Below are positions 10,726-23,545 of a DNA stretch of 64,000 bases, piece after piece (the first letter of the stretch is position 1; each line of letters opens with the position of its first letter). The position numbers were made by a program, and so were the translations under genes. The stretch is from Bimastos eiseni. Its lineage: Eukaryota; Annelida; Clitellata; Crassiclitellata; Lumbricidae. Where the stretch lies: the NCBI GenBank assembly GCA_959347315.1, contig OY365818.1, positions 4,964,107-5,028,106 of the forward strand. The letters run 5' to 3'. A model generated the notes under the pieces. That model saw only the letters and a list, made by a program, of their open reading frames with translations, was not told the origin of the DNA and made no database searches.

Positions 10726-13700
10726 ATTGCCAATGCCAAAGGAAACAGAAGAGTGAGAGCCGCTATGAGGATGGCAAGACCAGAGAATATGTGAACGGTT
10801 GCTGGGTAGATTATGATGTTAAAGATAACGGAACTGAGGATGAATCCGAGAGATTCCAGGGAGGCGATCATTCCAAAAGCTTTCCCTATAAAACAAACAG
10901 ATATGCAATGGATCAACACACTGCGGATTCTTTTCTGTCACGCTTTTACTGTTATACATAGGGATCTATTAGCCTATTTATTTGCGCTTAATAAATATTC
11001 CTGAGAGAACAAAAACAATAATGATTAAACAATAATAATGGTGATCCTCATTATTAGGCCTACATTATTAATGTTGACGATCAGAAATGCTTAATTCGTC
11101 TAACATTTTACCAAACGATCAAATCACAGCAAACATTCGAAACAGGCCTACGAAATAAAAGATTGGTAAAACCAAAACAAAATATAATACAAAACAGTTA
11201 AATTACTGCACCAAACTGCATTGTTGCATTGCTACTGTAAAATTAATGTAAGAATGATGACAAAGGTTGGTTGTCAATTTTAAAGCACCTACCGTGTTCG
11301 TCCTCTTCGACAAAATTTACGATTGACGATCGAGCGGTGACTATCAACGCTGTCTGGAATAGGCTCAGCAAACAAGCTGCAATTCACTCAAATATATATA
11401 ATTTATATTGAACTAAAGTAGAAATATTAAAAAAATACAAAAACTTCAAACGATTTAAGACATGAGTACTTATACATGCTATTTGTGATCATCATTAATT
11501 CGCCGCCTTATTGTTTTGAAAAATCCGACACATAACATGATGCTGTGATTGATTTTATTATCAACAAATGAGGATCCGAGTCCCATAGCAAATAGCTGTT
11601 TTTGCCTTCAGGGCCGGATTTTAGTATAGGCTACATGAGCACCAGTCCAGGGACCCCAACTACATAGAGGTTCACCCAGTTGCAATTTTTTTCCACATCC
11701 TGTTTCACAGCATCGGTCATGGGTCATCTGACTGGGGACAAGATTCCACGATTACTAGTGACTAAATTAATTGTTCTACATTGTTATATTGTTCTAGACA
11801 TATAGGCCTATACTTATTACTTTGAGGTATGGGGTTGCCCGGGTTGGACTTACTGGAGACGGGTCGTCAGCAAAGGTCAAAAACCTGGTCTTGACTTCGG
11901 GCTCTGTTGTTTCGCAAGCGACACATAAAACATCAGATCTTGACCTCACATGTGTCCTCTGTGACCCTCATATGTGTCCTGTTGGACCCTCAGATGTGTC
12001 CTGTAGGAACCCCAGATGTGTCCTGTAGGAACCTCATATGTGTCCTGTGGAACCCTCATGCGTGTCCTGTGGAACCTTCACATTTGTTCTGTGGGACCCT
12101 CACACGTGTCCTGTGGGACCCTCACGTGTGTCCTGTGGAACCCTCACATGTGTCCTGTGGGACCCTCATATGTGTCCTGTGGGACCCTCATATGTGTCCT
12201 GTGTGACCCTCACATGTGTCCTGTGTGGCCCCCACATGTGTCCTGTGGTAATCTGTAAAATTTTCGACCTCCAGATTGTTCTTGAGAGCTTGAACACTGC
12301 ATGAGCTTCACAGCTGTGGCCGTGAAGAAAAGTACTTTATATGTCCGAAAGTTCTGAAAACTAGCTTTCCCAGTCACTCTTACTATCCTCTTGTCGTCAT
12401 TAAAGTGAATCCTTCTGGGATAATAACAGGCGTAGAAACGCCAGGATAACACTAGACTAGTAGACTGGTAAAATACTTACAGAAAAAAGCCATCCACGTG
12501 TAGAGACTGAGAGCGAAGACCGTGTTACTTATGATTGCAGAGACGAGACTCAAGATAATAACTGTGGTGTACTGAACGTTCAGCCTCTTGAACAGAGGTA
12601 GCATGACCAACAGGCAGAATCCTTTCACTCCTCTCATGGCTCCTGTGTAATAACCGTAAACTGCCGTCGACCAAGACAGAGGTTTCTGGCTTACGAAGAG
12701 GTAGCATAGACCGACCGCTGAAAAGGGCAAATCACAACAGCAGAATGTAATGTAATGTAATCAAACATTTATATAACGCCCCTTCAGGGTATCTACATAA
12801 AGGCGCTCTTTGCGATGGCCTAAATGATGTTAAATGTCACAGTAGACAATTAGATCTTCACTCACACACGTGTCTTGTATAAATGTATCTATTAGCAAAG
12901 CTATGCATAGTAAGCTGAAAAGTGTCATTAGTATGGTGGGCCCACGCACAAGCGAGGAACCGGCCAACTGATTCTCGTCGACAGCTGACAGAAAATAATA
13001 GACTAGTCAATATTATTTGAAGTGCTACGATGGGAGAGTCCGTGTAGTAGTGGAAGCAACAGTAACTTTGACAAAAATAATAATATCAAGTCAGTGAGAA
13101 TTGAGTAGAGCCAATAGTAGGGTTGTAGCTTGTAGGGAGCGACGAATCTGTAAAGGTTCTTGATCATTTGCAGAGTCATTAACATATTTTGTGCATGATA
13201 TTTTTGCATGGTCTATTACCGAATGTCGAAAAATAGAACACAAATGTTAAGAATGCGAAAAGTATGAGATATTGAATAAACAATGCTAAAATAACGAAAT
13301 TGATCAAATGGTCGCGTTGGAAATTCCTAATTCGAAGTCAAACATCTTAAAAAGCTATTCGATAATCATGAGAATTTTCTGAACAGTGAGATTTAGTGGG
13401 TATACCAAGTGGATATGAAGAGGGTTACAAATGTACATACATGCAGCGTAGACGCAGGTACACTCAATAAGGACAATGCAGAGGATGGCGAGGATGCCTT
13501 TTCTCTTGTTGTGTTCCCTACGCTTCATTGCCGTATTGACGTACATTCTCGCATAATAAGCGACAGTAAACGCCGCCATCCTGCACTGTGACCAAACAGC
13601 ACAGTTGGTTGATTTGGCTGAGGTAGTATCGAGCGACGAACTGCTAGACAAACTCTGTTGCAGTTGTTGTTCCTTCTGCGATGGGATCGCAACACCGTTG

Positions 13701-14752
13701 GAGAAAGTCGACAGAGCGACGGTGTTCACCAAGGAATCGTTTCCCACGGCTGTTTCTGCTTCCCTAAACTTTTCGTCGACGTGGTTTTTCTGTGACAGGT
13801 GACCGTTTTGTAAATGGGATTTTTTGTTTCCCTCGTGTTCATCCACACCATCCGCGATCTCTTCTCGGAGCGTCAACCCATCCCCAACGCCGTAAAAACT
13901 TAACTGCCCAGCGATTTCAAGTTCAGGCACGACGTCCATTTGGATCGTTAGTTCATCGTCATCAACCTTTCGCTTTGTTGCTTCCGCCTTTTGCAGAGGA
14001 TTCTCGCTGGATACGGATGTTGAAGAGACTACGGAAACTTGGGACTGGGCCAAAACTGAAGCCGATAAGGGGATGTCCTTGATCCGGAAGAGAACGTAAA
14101 GAATCAGAACAACGTTGATGACAATTCCGATTACGTAAACCCAAATATAGCCAACGGCTTCAAGGAGAACTCCGGATGCTACGGCTGAGATAGCGCTGCT
14201 GGCAACAAGAGCTGCCTCAGCCATAGAAATATGGATTATAAGCATACCTGGCGAAGCCGTAGCTGACAAGTAACTGAAACAGGCCCCCATCGATGAAAGT
14301 ATTCCACCGGAAAATCCAAGTGCCAGTGCTCCAATCAGCATGTACCCCGGTGACGATTCCATGTTTAGGGAACAGACGAGGTAGACGATCATGCAAAGGA
14401 TGTAGCCGACGGGAGCGAAAAGTATCGTGTACTTCTTGCTCCATCGATCGACCAGATTGGAGTAGACGATCATCAGAAAAAAGGCCGGAAGGTTGGCGGC
14501 CAAAGTCCGGTAGAACTCCCAAAGAGACGCGTGTTGCTGAACGACAATCTCCTCTTCGGAGGTGACATTCCTGGCAACACACATATCAACGTCGTTGAGC
14601 AACATGATGCAGACCTTGTCATACATCAAAACCCGTGTGGCCGTGTCCGATATTCCGTTACCCAGCGCGATCAGGAACATTGCAGGTTCAACGGTGATTA
14701 GGCAAACGATGTGCCAGGCCTTTGCAAGGCACGCCCGACAGTCAGGGGCCAT
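10726..14752 (-). CDS. SLC46-family MFS transporter, copy B (spliced)
   Basis: A paralogue of copy A with five coding exons traced: 14752-13441, 13285-13220, 12717-12481, 11376-11293 and 10885-10726. The first four joins are phase 1. The last exon ends in phase 2 at a good donor (GCAAT|GTAAGC), so a short terminal exon remains unlocated. About 620 residues are covered. Exon 1 holds TM1-6, an NVT sequon near residue 62, DRWSKKY, and a polar cytoplasmic loop longer than in copy A. Exon 2 is one hydrophobic helix (TM7). Exon 3 has LFVSQKPLSWS, and exons 4-5 carry LIVTARSS, DEHGKAFGM and the last helices. The family comprises proton-coupled folate and related lysosomal carriers; the substrate cannot be told here. 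Start: ATG 14752, first in frame after the TATA box. Confidence 0.88.
11935..12250. repeat. 22-bp minisatellite in SLC46 copy B intron 3
   Basis: About 14 tandem units of 22 bp built on TGTGTCCTGTGGGACCCTCA. No unit makes a stop codon on the plus strand in any frame, so three overlapping ORFs run through it (reads such as VSCGTL). These are products of the repeat, not genes. Confidence 0.9.
12745..12990. repeat. LINE/SINE-like tail plus dispersed repeat, copy 2
   Basis: Starts with aatgtaatgtaatcaaacat, then tatataacgccccttcagg and aaggcgctctttgcg (reverse complement of a LINE 3' end). It continues into the dispersed body also seen at 1570 and 51075. Confidence 0.6.
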
Positions 14753-14818
14753 CTCTATAAACTGGAGTTCGGTCAGATCAAAAGCTTCTCAGCATGTCTG
14801 CCAAATGTAAATCTCCGA

Positions 14819-14826
14819 TATTTATA
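14819..14826 (-). promoter_or_regulatory. TATA box of SLC46 copy B
   Basis: TATAAATA on the minus strand, 67 bp upstream of the ATG at 14752. It is identical to the octamer upstream of copy A. It predicts a 5' UTR of about 40 nt. Confidence 0.5.
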
Positions 14827-16202
14827 GACGCCTCAGAGAAGCTGCGTCACGAAGACCAGATAGATTAGTCACCGGTGATCTATGAAGTCCGCAAGGAAGA
14901 GATTGTTTTTACAAAAGCGAACGAGCCGTAGATAATTGTACACCATTTCTGTCGCCACCTACGCTTCCACTCTGCTTATTTCCCTGTGAATTGGTGAGAA
15001 GAGATCCTTGGATTCAGTCGCGCCGTTGTCATCGCTGTTTAGGCATGTCTAACCGAAGCTAAATCCCTTACGCACGATTAGGCCCTAAGCGAATCGCAGA
15101 TAATATACGAGGCACGTGAGTTAAGACGGGACGAGGAGTTATCTGTTGGAGACGCCCCTTGAAATCCTTTCAGCTGAATCTCTAACTAAATTTAACTTTG
15201 TCTTTTCATTGCGCCCCATGCACACACTCATTCTGTCTGTCTGTCTCTTACTTTCTCTCACCTCTGGATCTAAAATTAGCATTGTCACAATCATCAAACA
15301 TCTAGTTTCCAGACTCATGAAGTAGTTGTTCCTTTTCAATTAATATCTAAATTAGTATCCAACAAACTATAGCCTGCGCCATCTTGACATTCGTGTCACG
15401 AGCAGTGGATTATATTCGACTGGACAGTTCGTAGAATTTTGTAGCCCCATAATTTAGTTACTTCTGTTACTCTGCTACCACTGCCTGCCAGGCATTAGGT
15501 TAAATAAACATATTGGCCTACTATTTTAAATATCTCAGTAATATTATGGATTCATTGACCTACTTTTTTCCTCATTACAAGAAATGCGAAGCTGAAGCTA
15601 AGGTGGTCGATGGTACTTGGAATAGGACTGTTTTAGAGAGGTGAACCGAATACATGGAGATTTGATTTAAACTGATTTTAAGCTTTCAGTGAAAGACATG
15701 CTCCAAATTTTTCCAATTATTGCAGCTTTTGATTTGAGGTAATAGTCACAGCGACTTTCTGACCATATTTCTTTGGGCAGATGGAACCATCGTTAACGAT
15801 AGCGAAAAACGTTCGTTAACCAAAATGAACTGATCTCATATAGATCCAAGTTTCGCGGCCAAACAATATAACCCTGAAAAACGCCGCCCCTTTTAAGTTC
15901 ATTCTGTGCCTAGCTAAAGCAGTTACAAGTTGCAATCGACGCGACCCCTTCCTCAAATTTCGAGACAGAGACGCCAGCGAAACGTCCCGTGCGTCGATCA
16001 TACGCACACTGATTACGCTGTTGCAATGTCATCGTTATACGTGACGCAGGCTCTGATACATGCAGACTCAGATACGCTTGAAGATTAGGCGAAAGTGTCG
16101 GGGATTTCCCTAAAGGCAAATGACAACCAACCTTTGACTGAAAAATATTTGGGTTTTTGAACAAATTTTCACTCGCTTTAGACTTGCAGATATCAAGTTA
16201 AC

Positions 16203-16246
16203 ATTGATTGATCGATCGATCGATCGATCGATTGATTGATTGATTG
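16203..16246. repeat. (ATTG/ATCG)n microsatellite
   Basis: Runs of attg flank a central run of atcg. Short tetranucleotide tracts of this kind are common tails of LINEs in this window. Confidence 0.85.
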
Positions 16247-16945
16247 TTTCTTTGACTTATTGACCATTTCACGCCATACCAGAGAAGATGTGCGTAGGCA
16301 ATTGTTGGTCTTAGAATCGTCAGCGAGTTCCACTTTTTGATCTTTGACTCTTGTCTGCTAAGAACTAGGAATACTGAAGTGGCTAGCAGTTTTTTGTTGA
16401 CTGACATAATTTTGGGTTTAGCTAACATGCGACAAGAGCATATCATTCCCTTTTGCTTCTGTTCCACAAAGTTTCCAGACCATTTCCTTCGAACATGGCT
16501 TCATTGTGTTTGGTACGGAGCACTTGTCCCCAGTCTCTTTTTAAGCTGAGCATACAGGCAGATGGCTCCTATCCAGGTGTGCAGAGTGCACTGTAAAATG
16601 TCTACAAGAAGGTAATTCAAAATAAATAAGAAATTAAAACGACATAGAATCCAACGAGCATTTGATAATGCCATTATAAATAATGTGAGTCGCAATCAGC
16701 GCCAAAGTAAAGGCAGATCGCGACAATTAGTTTCCTTTTTGATACAGATATAATCTAAAAAAATTGATATGCAGGTTTACTGATATTTAAATTCTAGTAG
16801 ATTGAGAAATTGAGATATAGAAATATAGAATACGTGTACATAGGGATATGGTACATACATAAGCCGAATGCTGCAAAAGACAGCAGACGCATTTATATAG
16901 TGCTGGGTATTATGGTAGTAGCAGTTGCGGATATAGCAGGCTTAC

Positions 16946-16946
<1 letters not shown>

Positions 16947-16976
<30 letters not shown>
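16947..16976. repeat. (AGT)n microsatellite
   Basis: Ten or so AGT/TAG units. It makes a poly-Ser ORF on one strand and a poly-Leu/Tyr ORF on the other, neither of them a gene. Confidence 0.9.
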
Positions 16977-17044
16977 AAGTGGTAGTAGAATAGGCGGAGA
17001 CTTGGTCGAGGGTTTGGGTGGACAGATGAAAAAATTTGGTTTGG

Positions 17045-17370
17045 GGGACAGGTCGGAAGAAATTTTAATTCCCAATCATGGATGCAGCAAAAATAGACCG
17101 CGTCTCGTGCGTCTCCTCTTTTCCATTTTACATAACCCCGAGTATGTTTTAACCAACTCCTACCTCCACTCCGATTAAGAGCACACAACCATGTTCTCCC
17201 ACCCAAAGACGACTCTAAATTTATCCCCAGATCATTATACAAAAACATTTACTAGTTTTTTAAATTTATTTTAGCGACTGGCCTACTATTGTTCATTGTC
17301 ACTCGTGCAGGCCTAAGAATTTCTGCGTTATTGTAAGATACTGTTATTTCTAAATAAATGAATATCTTAT
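17045..17370 (+). mobile_element. Dispersed element, copy 1 (pair with 49960)
   Basis: Shares with 49990-50290 the words ccattttac, ctacctccactcc, ctcccacccaaagac and atttatccccagatcat, and a similar 3' end near aaataaatgaatatc/aaaatacacgaatatcat. It looks like the 3' part of a retroelement. Class unresolved. Confidence 0.6.
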
Positions 17371-18407
17371 TATTACTGCGGTTCACTTATCGATGCTGGA
17401 TTATTTCAGAGATTTAAATCTTGGTTTTGTACGGTCCTTGCACGGGAACCCTAAGTAATTATTATTATAATTATTAATTTAATATAAAAGACCTTACTAC
17501 AGGAATCGAATTTAACCGTCGGCAGCCACGCAGGGCGCCCATTACGTTACACATCTCATTTTGAACAAGGCAAGTGTATAATGATGGCGTGGCATCCATT
17601 CAAAAGGACGAGCGGTGATGAAGGATCTCACCAAATCAGACTCTTATTGAAAAATGAGATGGGTCGAGGTTATATTATAGGCGTATATACGGTAGCTATA
17701 TAAAAGCGCTTTCATTTACATTTGTTTGCTGTTCTGCTGAATGTATTTAATAATGATTATCTCAAGGGAGATGATAATTTAGATTTGATCTTGATTAATG
17801 AAATAAAAATAAATTGAAAGTGAAGGTCAATGCTAATCTTCGCTAATCTTCCATGGCTTGTGTATGTTGTAGGCCCCTACGTCTCTCCCACTCCAGCCAA
17901 TCGACCACTACGTACTAAATGACGGTTTAGATGGTCAGAACAGCAATACTTGGGGAGCACTGTTGAGCGTATAGATCTAGAGAACTGAAATGTGATGAGC
18001 ATTTTTTTATTGATACTAAAAATAGAACTAAGTAAGTATGCCCATATTCTTCAATGAGATGCACTAGCCATGCAATTCACAGCGCCGTAACTGGCAAGCC
18101 TAACACTTTAAAATAATAATGATGAAAAACCTTGGCAATACTAAACTTAGCCAACCATGATGGATGGGTCTGATTTTGAGGGACCCTGGCATGCAACCAG
18201 GAGAGATGCAGGTAAGTTATCAATCAATCAATCAATTCTTTTTATTGTTCACTGACAAAACATATTATACAAACACGGAAATAATAGCGTTAATTAATCA
18301 TGCAGTGAGCAAAGGAAACCCCAAAAGAACGAACCGTTCCGCTAACAGAGACCTAAAAGTAAGTCATACAGTTTTTTCCGCGTACCATACAGAAGCAACG
18401 AACATAA

Positions 18408-19601
18408 TCATATCGTAACAAGTAATATCGCAACAACAAGTAACTTTATCCAACCGTTCAATAAGAAAGTTTTTAGGTTATTTTTAAACTGGTGTAATGA
18501 TGACATATTAGTTAGATTGGTAGGTAGCATGTTCCAGAGGGACGGACCATATATTCTTATGCTGTGCTGCCTAATCGTGGTATGTACTCTTATTTGGTGA
18601 TACTTATTAAAGGCACGCGTCTGATGGTCATGGATCTCTAGGTTCCTATAAAACCATCGATTGAAACCACTTGGTAATAAGAACCTGTGTGCCATGTACA
18701 TAAACACTCCTACTTGGAAGTTTATTAATTCTTTCTATTGTCAATGTCCCCAGACTAGTGAATAAGCTCTTAGTGTGGGCTCTGTAAGGAACATTACTTA
18801 TAATGCGCACAATGCGTTTGTGCAAAATATCCAAACAAGTCAATCTAGTATGATACGTGGAAGCCCAGACAAGGTTGCAGTATGACAGATACGGATAAAT
18901 TAAGGAATAATAAAACGTAAGGAGTATGTTTTTAGACAGAAGTTGTCGGATGCGGGAAATTAAACCAATATTTTTTGCCAATTTCTGCGAAATATGGTGA
19001 ATATGCTGTTTCCATGTTAACTGAGCGTCTATATAAACCCCCAGAAACTTCGTAGCAGTCACACAATTTATATTTTGATTATCGATATTTATACAAGAAA
19101 GTAACTCACAATCAGAGACTATCTTCCTCCTAGGACTGAAAAGAATGTAGTTGGTCTTCTTTAGATTCAACGATAATTTGTTTGTTTTAAACCAAGTCCC
19201 CATCTTTGCAAGCTCCTCATTTAGCCTGCTATACAATTCCTTCAATGATTTATCAGACATGAATACATTCGTATCGTCAGCAAACATGATAAACTTCAGG
19301 GCTGATGAAATATGATGAATATCATTCACATATAACAAAAATAACAACGGGCCCAAAATAGAGCCTGCCTTCTGTCTTTCAAATAGTCAGCAAGCCAGTC
19401 CAGACACATACCCCGAATCCCATAATGTTCCAGCTTTCTTAATAGAATTTCATGATTTACTGTATCGAAAGCCTTCGTTAAATCAAAAAAACACACCAAT
19501 TGAGTAATTGTTATTATCCCTAGCCTCAGTGATCTTATCACACAGTTCCAGGACAGCCATATAAGTAGAAAGACCTTTTCGGAAACCAAATTGTCCCTCA
19601 T
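18408..19601 (-). pseudogene. LINE reverse transcriptase part, frameshifted
   Basis: Visible RT motifs in order: [13 protein letters not shown] (first catalytic Asp), then after a frame break [19 protein letters not shown] (catalytic ADD), WFKTNKLSLNLKKTNY, LGVYID, and the tail GPSLWNMLPTNLTN. It lies across three frames (about 19601-19370, 19356-18646 and 18707-18408), so no full product can be made. A segment further upstream (20204-20022) with WHIIKTLL and FNEFFTEIG is the N-terminal RT region. Confidence 0.92.
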
Positions 19602-20583
19602 ATAATATGTCCTTCTTTGTTAAGAAGGACACCAATCGCAGGTACACAATTTTTTCAAACAATTTGAAAAATAAGTTAATATCGAGATTGGCCTATAATT
19701 TTCTACACATTTTTTGTCCCCACTTTTAAAGACTGGAACGACCTTAGCAAGCTTAAGTGTGGTCGGAACTATGCGTGAGTTAGAGAGCAATTTATGATCT
19801 CTGCCAGAGGGGCCGATATAGCTTTAATCGAGCATCTTGCCACTGTAGGGTTAATTCCATCCAAGCCCTCACTATGTGTGTGGCGGAGTCTCGCAGCAAT
19901 CGAAACAAGTTCAAGAGGTGATGTTAATTCAATTCCTATAGAATTAAGTTCAGGGTTTACTAGGTAGTCTATATAGGAAGCTGGTATAGGAAGCTGATAT
20001 AGGAAGACTTATGTTAGAGGCCTACTTGGATCCAATCTCTGTGAAAAATTCATTAAATTTATTTGCTATGACTTCCTTCGCCTTACATTCCCTGTCATCA
20101 ATAACAAATTCATCAGGCAGTGTGTTAGATTCATCCCCATGCAGTAGAGTTTTTATTATATGCCAAGTTTTATGCAAATTATTTTCGCACTCCAAAAATT
20201 TCATTGAGTAATGTTGTTTTTCTGCTTCTTTTCTGTTCCTTTTAAGTATATTTCTCTAAGAGACAAACTTTGCTCTATTTATCAAGGTGGGTGATTTTAT
20301 GTACTTTTTATAAAGTCGAGCTTTTTTATTACATGATTTTAAAAGGGCATCCGTCATCCATGGTTGCCTAACAACATCCCTCTTCTTTGGAATGTAACTG
20401 AATTCAGGAAAGGTTTGTTCATATAGGAGGCTGTATCAATCCGTAAATGTCGCATATACCAGATTCGGGTCTTGCATGCTACAGGCCTTGTAAACTGCAG
20501 TCCAATCCGATTCCCACAACAGATTATGAAATTTACGCAGGGATTGGTCATTTATGATTCGCTTCCTACGAGTTGCACAACTT

Positions 20584-21684
20584 TCAAAGTGCGATTTGAG
20601 CTTTGGAGCCTACATAGATTGGGAGGTGGTCTGATATGTCCTCAATTATTATTACTGAGTCTAGAGAGTCAGTAAGTACATTGGTGAAAATATTATCTAT
20701 TAAGGTAGCTGAGTCCTGTGAGATCCTAGTTGGTCTGAAGATGGTTGGTACAAAGCGTTGCGAGGAAAGCACATTATAAAACGCCTGGGTAGGGGCATGT
20801 GAATTGGTCTTTAATAAATCTATGTTGTAGTCTCCTGCTAGGAATACGTCTGCTTTTAGCCGGGAAAGGCTAGAGAGCAGTGAGTCAAACGCTTGGTTAA
20901 ACAACATAAGATCATTTCCGGGTGGTCTATAAATAACCCCAACTATGCAATTCTTTCTTATTGATTGCCTAATTTTTATGAATAAATTTTCATAAGACCC
21001 GTTTCTCTTCTCCACCCTTCCACATTCTATTCCAAGAAATATGCAGTCATTTTTTACAAGAAATCCCACACCACCCCCTTTCCCTTCAGGTCTGCTTCTG
21101 TGAACAAAGGTATAGCCTGACACATTTACGAGCTTAGTATCATCCTCCTGTAACCAGGTTTCTGTTAGTGCCAACACTGTCGGTTGTAATACAGACAACA
21201 GAATGGTAATCTCAGAAACCTTATTTATCATGCTCCGACAGTTCACATGCAACAACGTGAAAGCTTGGAAAGGCTGCATAAGCTTAACACCAGCTTCTTC
21301 GGCAGTTACATAGTGACTTGAGCAGGGTGATAATTGATTATAGTAGTTTAAATCCGGGTCAATGTCTTGTCTGTTTGTAATAAAGGACTTTTCTTCGTAG
21401 GCTTCATTGAAGCTACGTATCAGATCACTTGTAGCGCCGTTCACAGCCTCATGGATAGAATTGGACGTTTGGGTAGTTGAATTGGCCGATTGCAAGTTAT
21501 TAGGCACGCATGCCTCCAACTTTGGTCCGCAAGTGCACGATAGACAATCCTCTGTACCTATATCCACCGGCGTTAAATCGCCTTGATTATCCATACAATG
21601 AAAGTCAAGTCTAACTGAAACAAGACCCAGTAAACAGGGACTTGGAATCTGCAATGTCCTGTAAGGTCTGGCAGATGAAAACAA
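20584..21684 (-). pseudogene. LINE AP-like endonuclease part
   Basis: An apurinic-type endonuclease domain, which nicks target DNA for LINE integration. Motifs present: LLHVNCRSM, LTETWL (Glu), GGGVGFLV, VGVIYRPPG, LAGDYNIDLL, IDNIFTN and SDHLPIYV (Asp-His pair). The domain begins near residue 140 of the ORF, after a Cys-containing N-terminal stretch. The frame closes at 20584 before the RT, so the polyprotein is split here. Confidence 0.92.
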
Positions 21685-21699
21685 AGCAAAGGTAGCAAA

Positions 21700-22790
21700 A
21701 ATAATACACCATTCTCCGTATCTTTCGAAGCATGGTATAAGCCGTAATAAGTAGCCGATGAGATGACAAGTTGATCATTTTTTTAGCCCTAGCCTACGGC
21801 TAAAGTCGTCACTGCCACAATACCGTATACGCGCTATATTCACGGTTATTCCGTCGCACATGGGATAAAAGTCCAAATGGTTTTACATTATGCTACTGAT
21901 AACGCTTACCTCATCTTGTATGAGATTGTTTATTGACTACTATAATAATCTCGCTTCATTTTTCCAAAAAAACCAACGCTGCCGCTAGACTAAATCACTC
22001 AAATAGTCAAAGACGCTCAATGCAATAAAATGAGTAAACTTATGGATGAGGATTTGACCCCATAACCTCTTAGGAACAAAGTGAAAAGAGTTGATAGCAG
22101 CTGAAGCAACGGTGGCCGTGAAGGGCCGCCCTATTTCATTGTTCGAAGGTTAGCCCTACTCCTTAAAAGTATAATTATAACAATTTCAACCTTCATCATG
22201 CTGATTAGGCATAATCAGTTCTGAAAGTTATTTTAAAAGATAGTTCGGTCTGCGTGAATTTAAGCATGTATGTTCTGAAGGCCTAAAAATATTTTGTCAG
22301 GACTTCAATTCAATATTCATTATAATTTATCATACCCTCTCTTGCAGCATGTATATGATTGCACCGTCGGTTGCTTAGTACACCATAACTTAAGCATCAC
22401 CGCTGTGTAACCGATACTAGAGAGCCGACACACAGCTAGGCACACGTTTACCAGACACAGCATCGAAACCCAGGCGAAGTCACGGCCTCTGAACCTTAAA
22501 TTGACTTGCAGGTAGGCCTGTTATCTCTCGGCCTGGTGTCTTGCACCTCACGATGATGAGACACTCACTGACCTGAGACAACCCGCAAACTAGAACAAGC
22601 AGGCACACCACGAACCAGCCTCAGACAGGAGACAGACAACAGCAAACACACGTTCAGTCGCCTGAAATTTGGGGGGGGGGGATATAGGCTACTCCATCCC
22701 CTCACCTCAACTTTGGGGGGGGGCCGTCCCCCCTAAGTCTCCGCCCGTGGGTAGTAGCATCATTAATAGCCTAATCATTCACCTAGCCTA
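21700..22790. other. No gene recognised
   Basis: No coding similarity on either strand. Two long G runs occur at about 22670-22681 and 22714-22722, the second followed by a C run (ggccgtcccccc), which would fold. Confidence 0.55.
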
Positions 22791-22794
22791 TATA

Positions 22795-23050
22795 AATAAT
22801 AGATGGCTTGCATTGATAACAGATTACTTACATTGATAGCAGATAAGATAGGGCCTACCATTTCTTTACACAGATCTTCTTAAATGGGCGCCCGTACTGC
22901 AGTCTAACAGAGAAAATGTCGGCAAGCTTACAAGCTTGCCGTCTGTTCAATGACTTGAAGTCATAGACGAGCCATGTAAAATTTAATACGTGATGCCATC
23001 TGAAGTGATTTTCATTCAACACATCAAAAGCTTCGGTTTATGCTTATAAT
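22795..23050. repeat. Duplicate of 9410-9870
   Basis: See the 9410 entry. Here the homology is broken near 23050 by a block of GATCGC-rich sequence and seems to resume near 23565 (aaagcttccacctttcgacc against aaagcttccaacttttagac). Confidence 0.55.
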
Positions 23051-23055
23051 CGCGA

Positions 23056-23545
23056 TCACAAAAGAGCGATCGTCAAAGCCGCGACAAAAAATAGCGATGC
23101 ACAATATCGCGAATGTTTCAAAATAGCGATCATTTCAATATGAAGCTTTAATATATCAAATGAAATTTGTTTTCGCCAATTTCATTATATTTACTACAAC
23201 ATTACATAACCCTATTTTCATCAATGTAACAGTTTGACAATAAATGTTAAAATGCGTAGGCTACATAGCCTAAATAGCAACGACGACTTACTCTTCAATA
23301 TACACCTTCTAATGTAACTATTAATAATTGTCAATGAATAATCGCCGTTTTGATGATCGCTATTTGGAAGCAGTTGCGCTTTTGCGCGTCGCTGTTTTGT
23401 GATCGCGGTTTTGCGCGTCGCTGTTTTGTGATCGCGGTTTTGAAGATCGCGGTTTTGCGCGTCACTGTTTTGTGATCGCGGTTTTGCGCGTCGCTGTTTT
23501 GTGATCGCGGTTTTGAAGATCGCTGTTTTGTGATCGCGGTTTTTA
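23056..23545. repeat. GATCGC-rich minisatellite with inverted outlier
   Basis: From 23341 to 23545 a unit of about 29 bp repeats, made from gatcgcggttttg, gcgcgtcgctgttttgtg and gaagatcgc blocks. At 23056-23130 the same words occur in opposite orientation (gcgatcacaaaa, agcgatcgtcaaa). Coding potential is only an artefact of the repeat. Confidence 0.8.

Larger units (their letters stand above)
14860..18200. other. Intergenic, no gene recognised
   Basis: Only short unassignable ORFs. Contents: an ATTGA/ATCG microsatellite at 16203-16246, an (AGT)n tract at 16947-16976, and a dispersed element (17045-17370) also present at 49960-50290. Confidence 0.6.
18210..21690 (-). mobile_element. Degenerate non-LTR retrotransposon with endonuclease and RT
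   Basis: A CR1/L2-type (Jockey superfamily) LINE read right to left: endonuclease (21684-20584), RT palm (about 20200-18750), RT tail (to 18408), short 3' UTR, and a (TTGA)n tail at about 18232-18217. The tail identifies the 3' end and the orientation. Several frame breaks (near 20584, between 20000 and 19600, and near 19370) inactivate it. No ORF1 product was recognised upstream of 21690. Tail sequence and RT differ from the copy at 8300, so at least two LINE families are present. Confidence 0.92.

Noticed and set aside
11822..12304. Overlapping Cys-rich ORFs reading VSCGTL and similar
   Set aside because: Products of the 22-bp minisatellite in three frames; intronic in SLC46 copy B.
16501..16695. 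Possible extra SLC46 exon 3 end (LHTWIGAIC against LYTWMAFFC)
   Set aside because: Only a few identical residues, no matching flanks, and the DNA similarity is weak.
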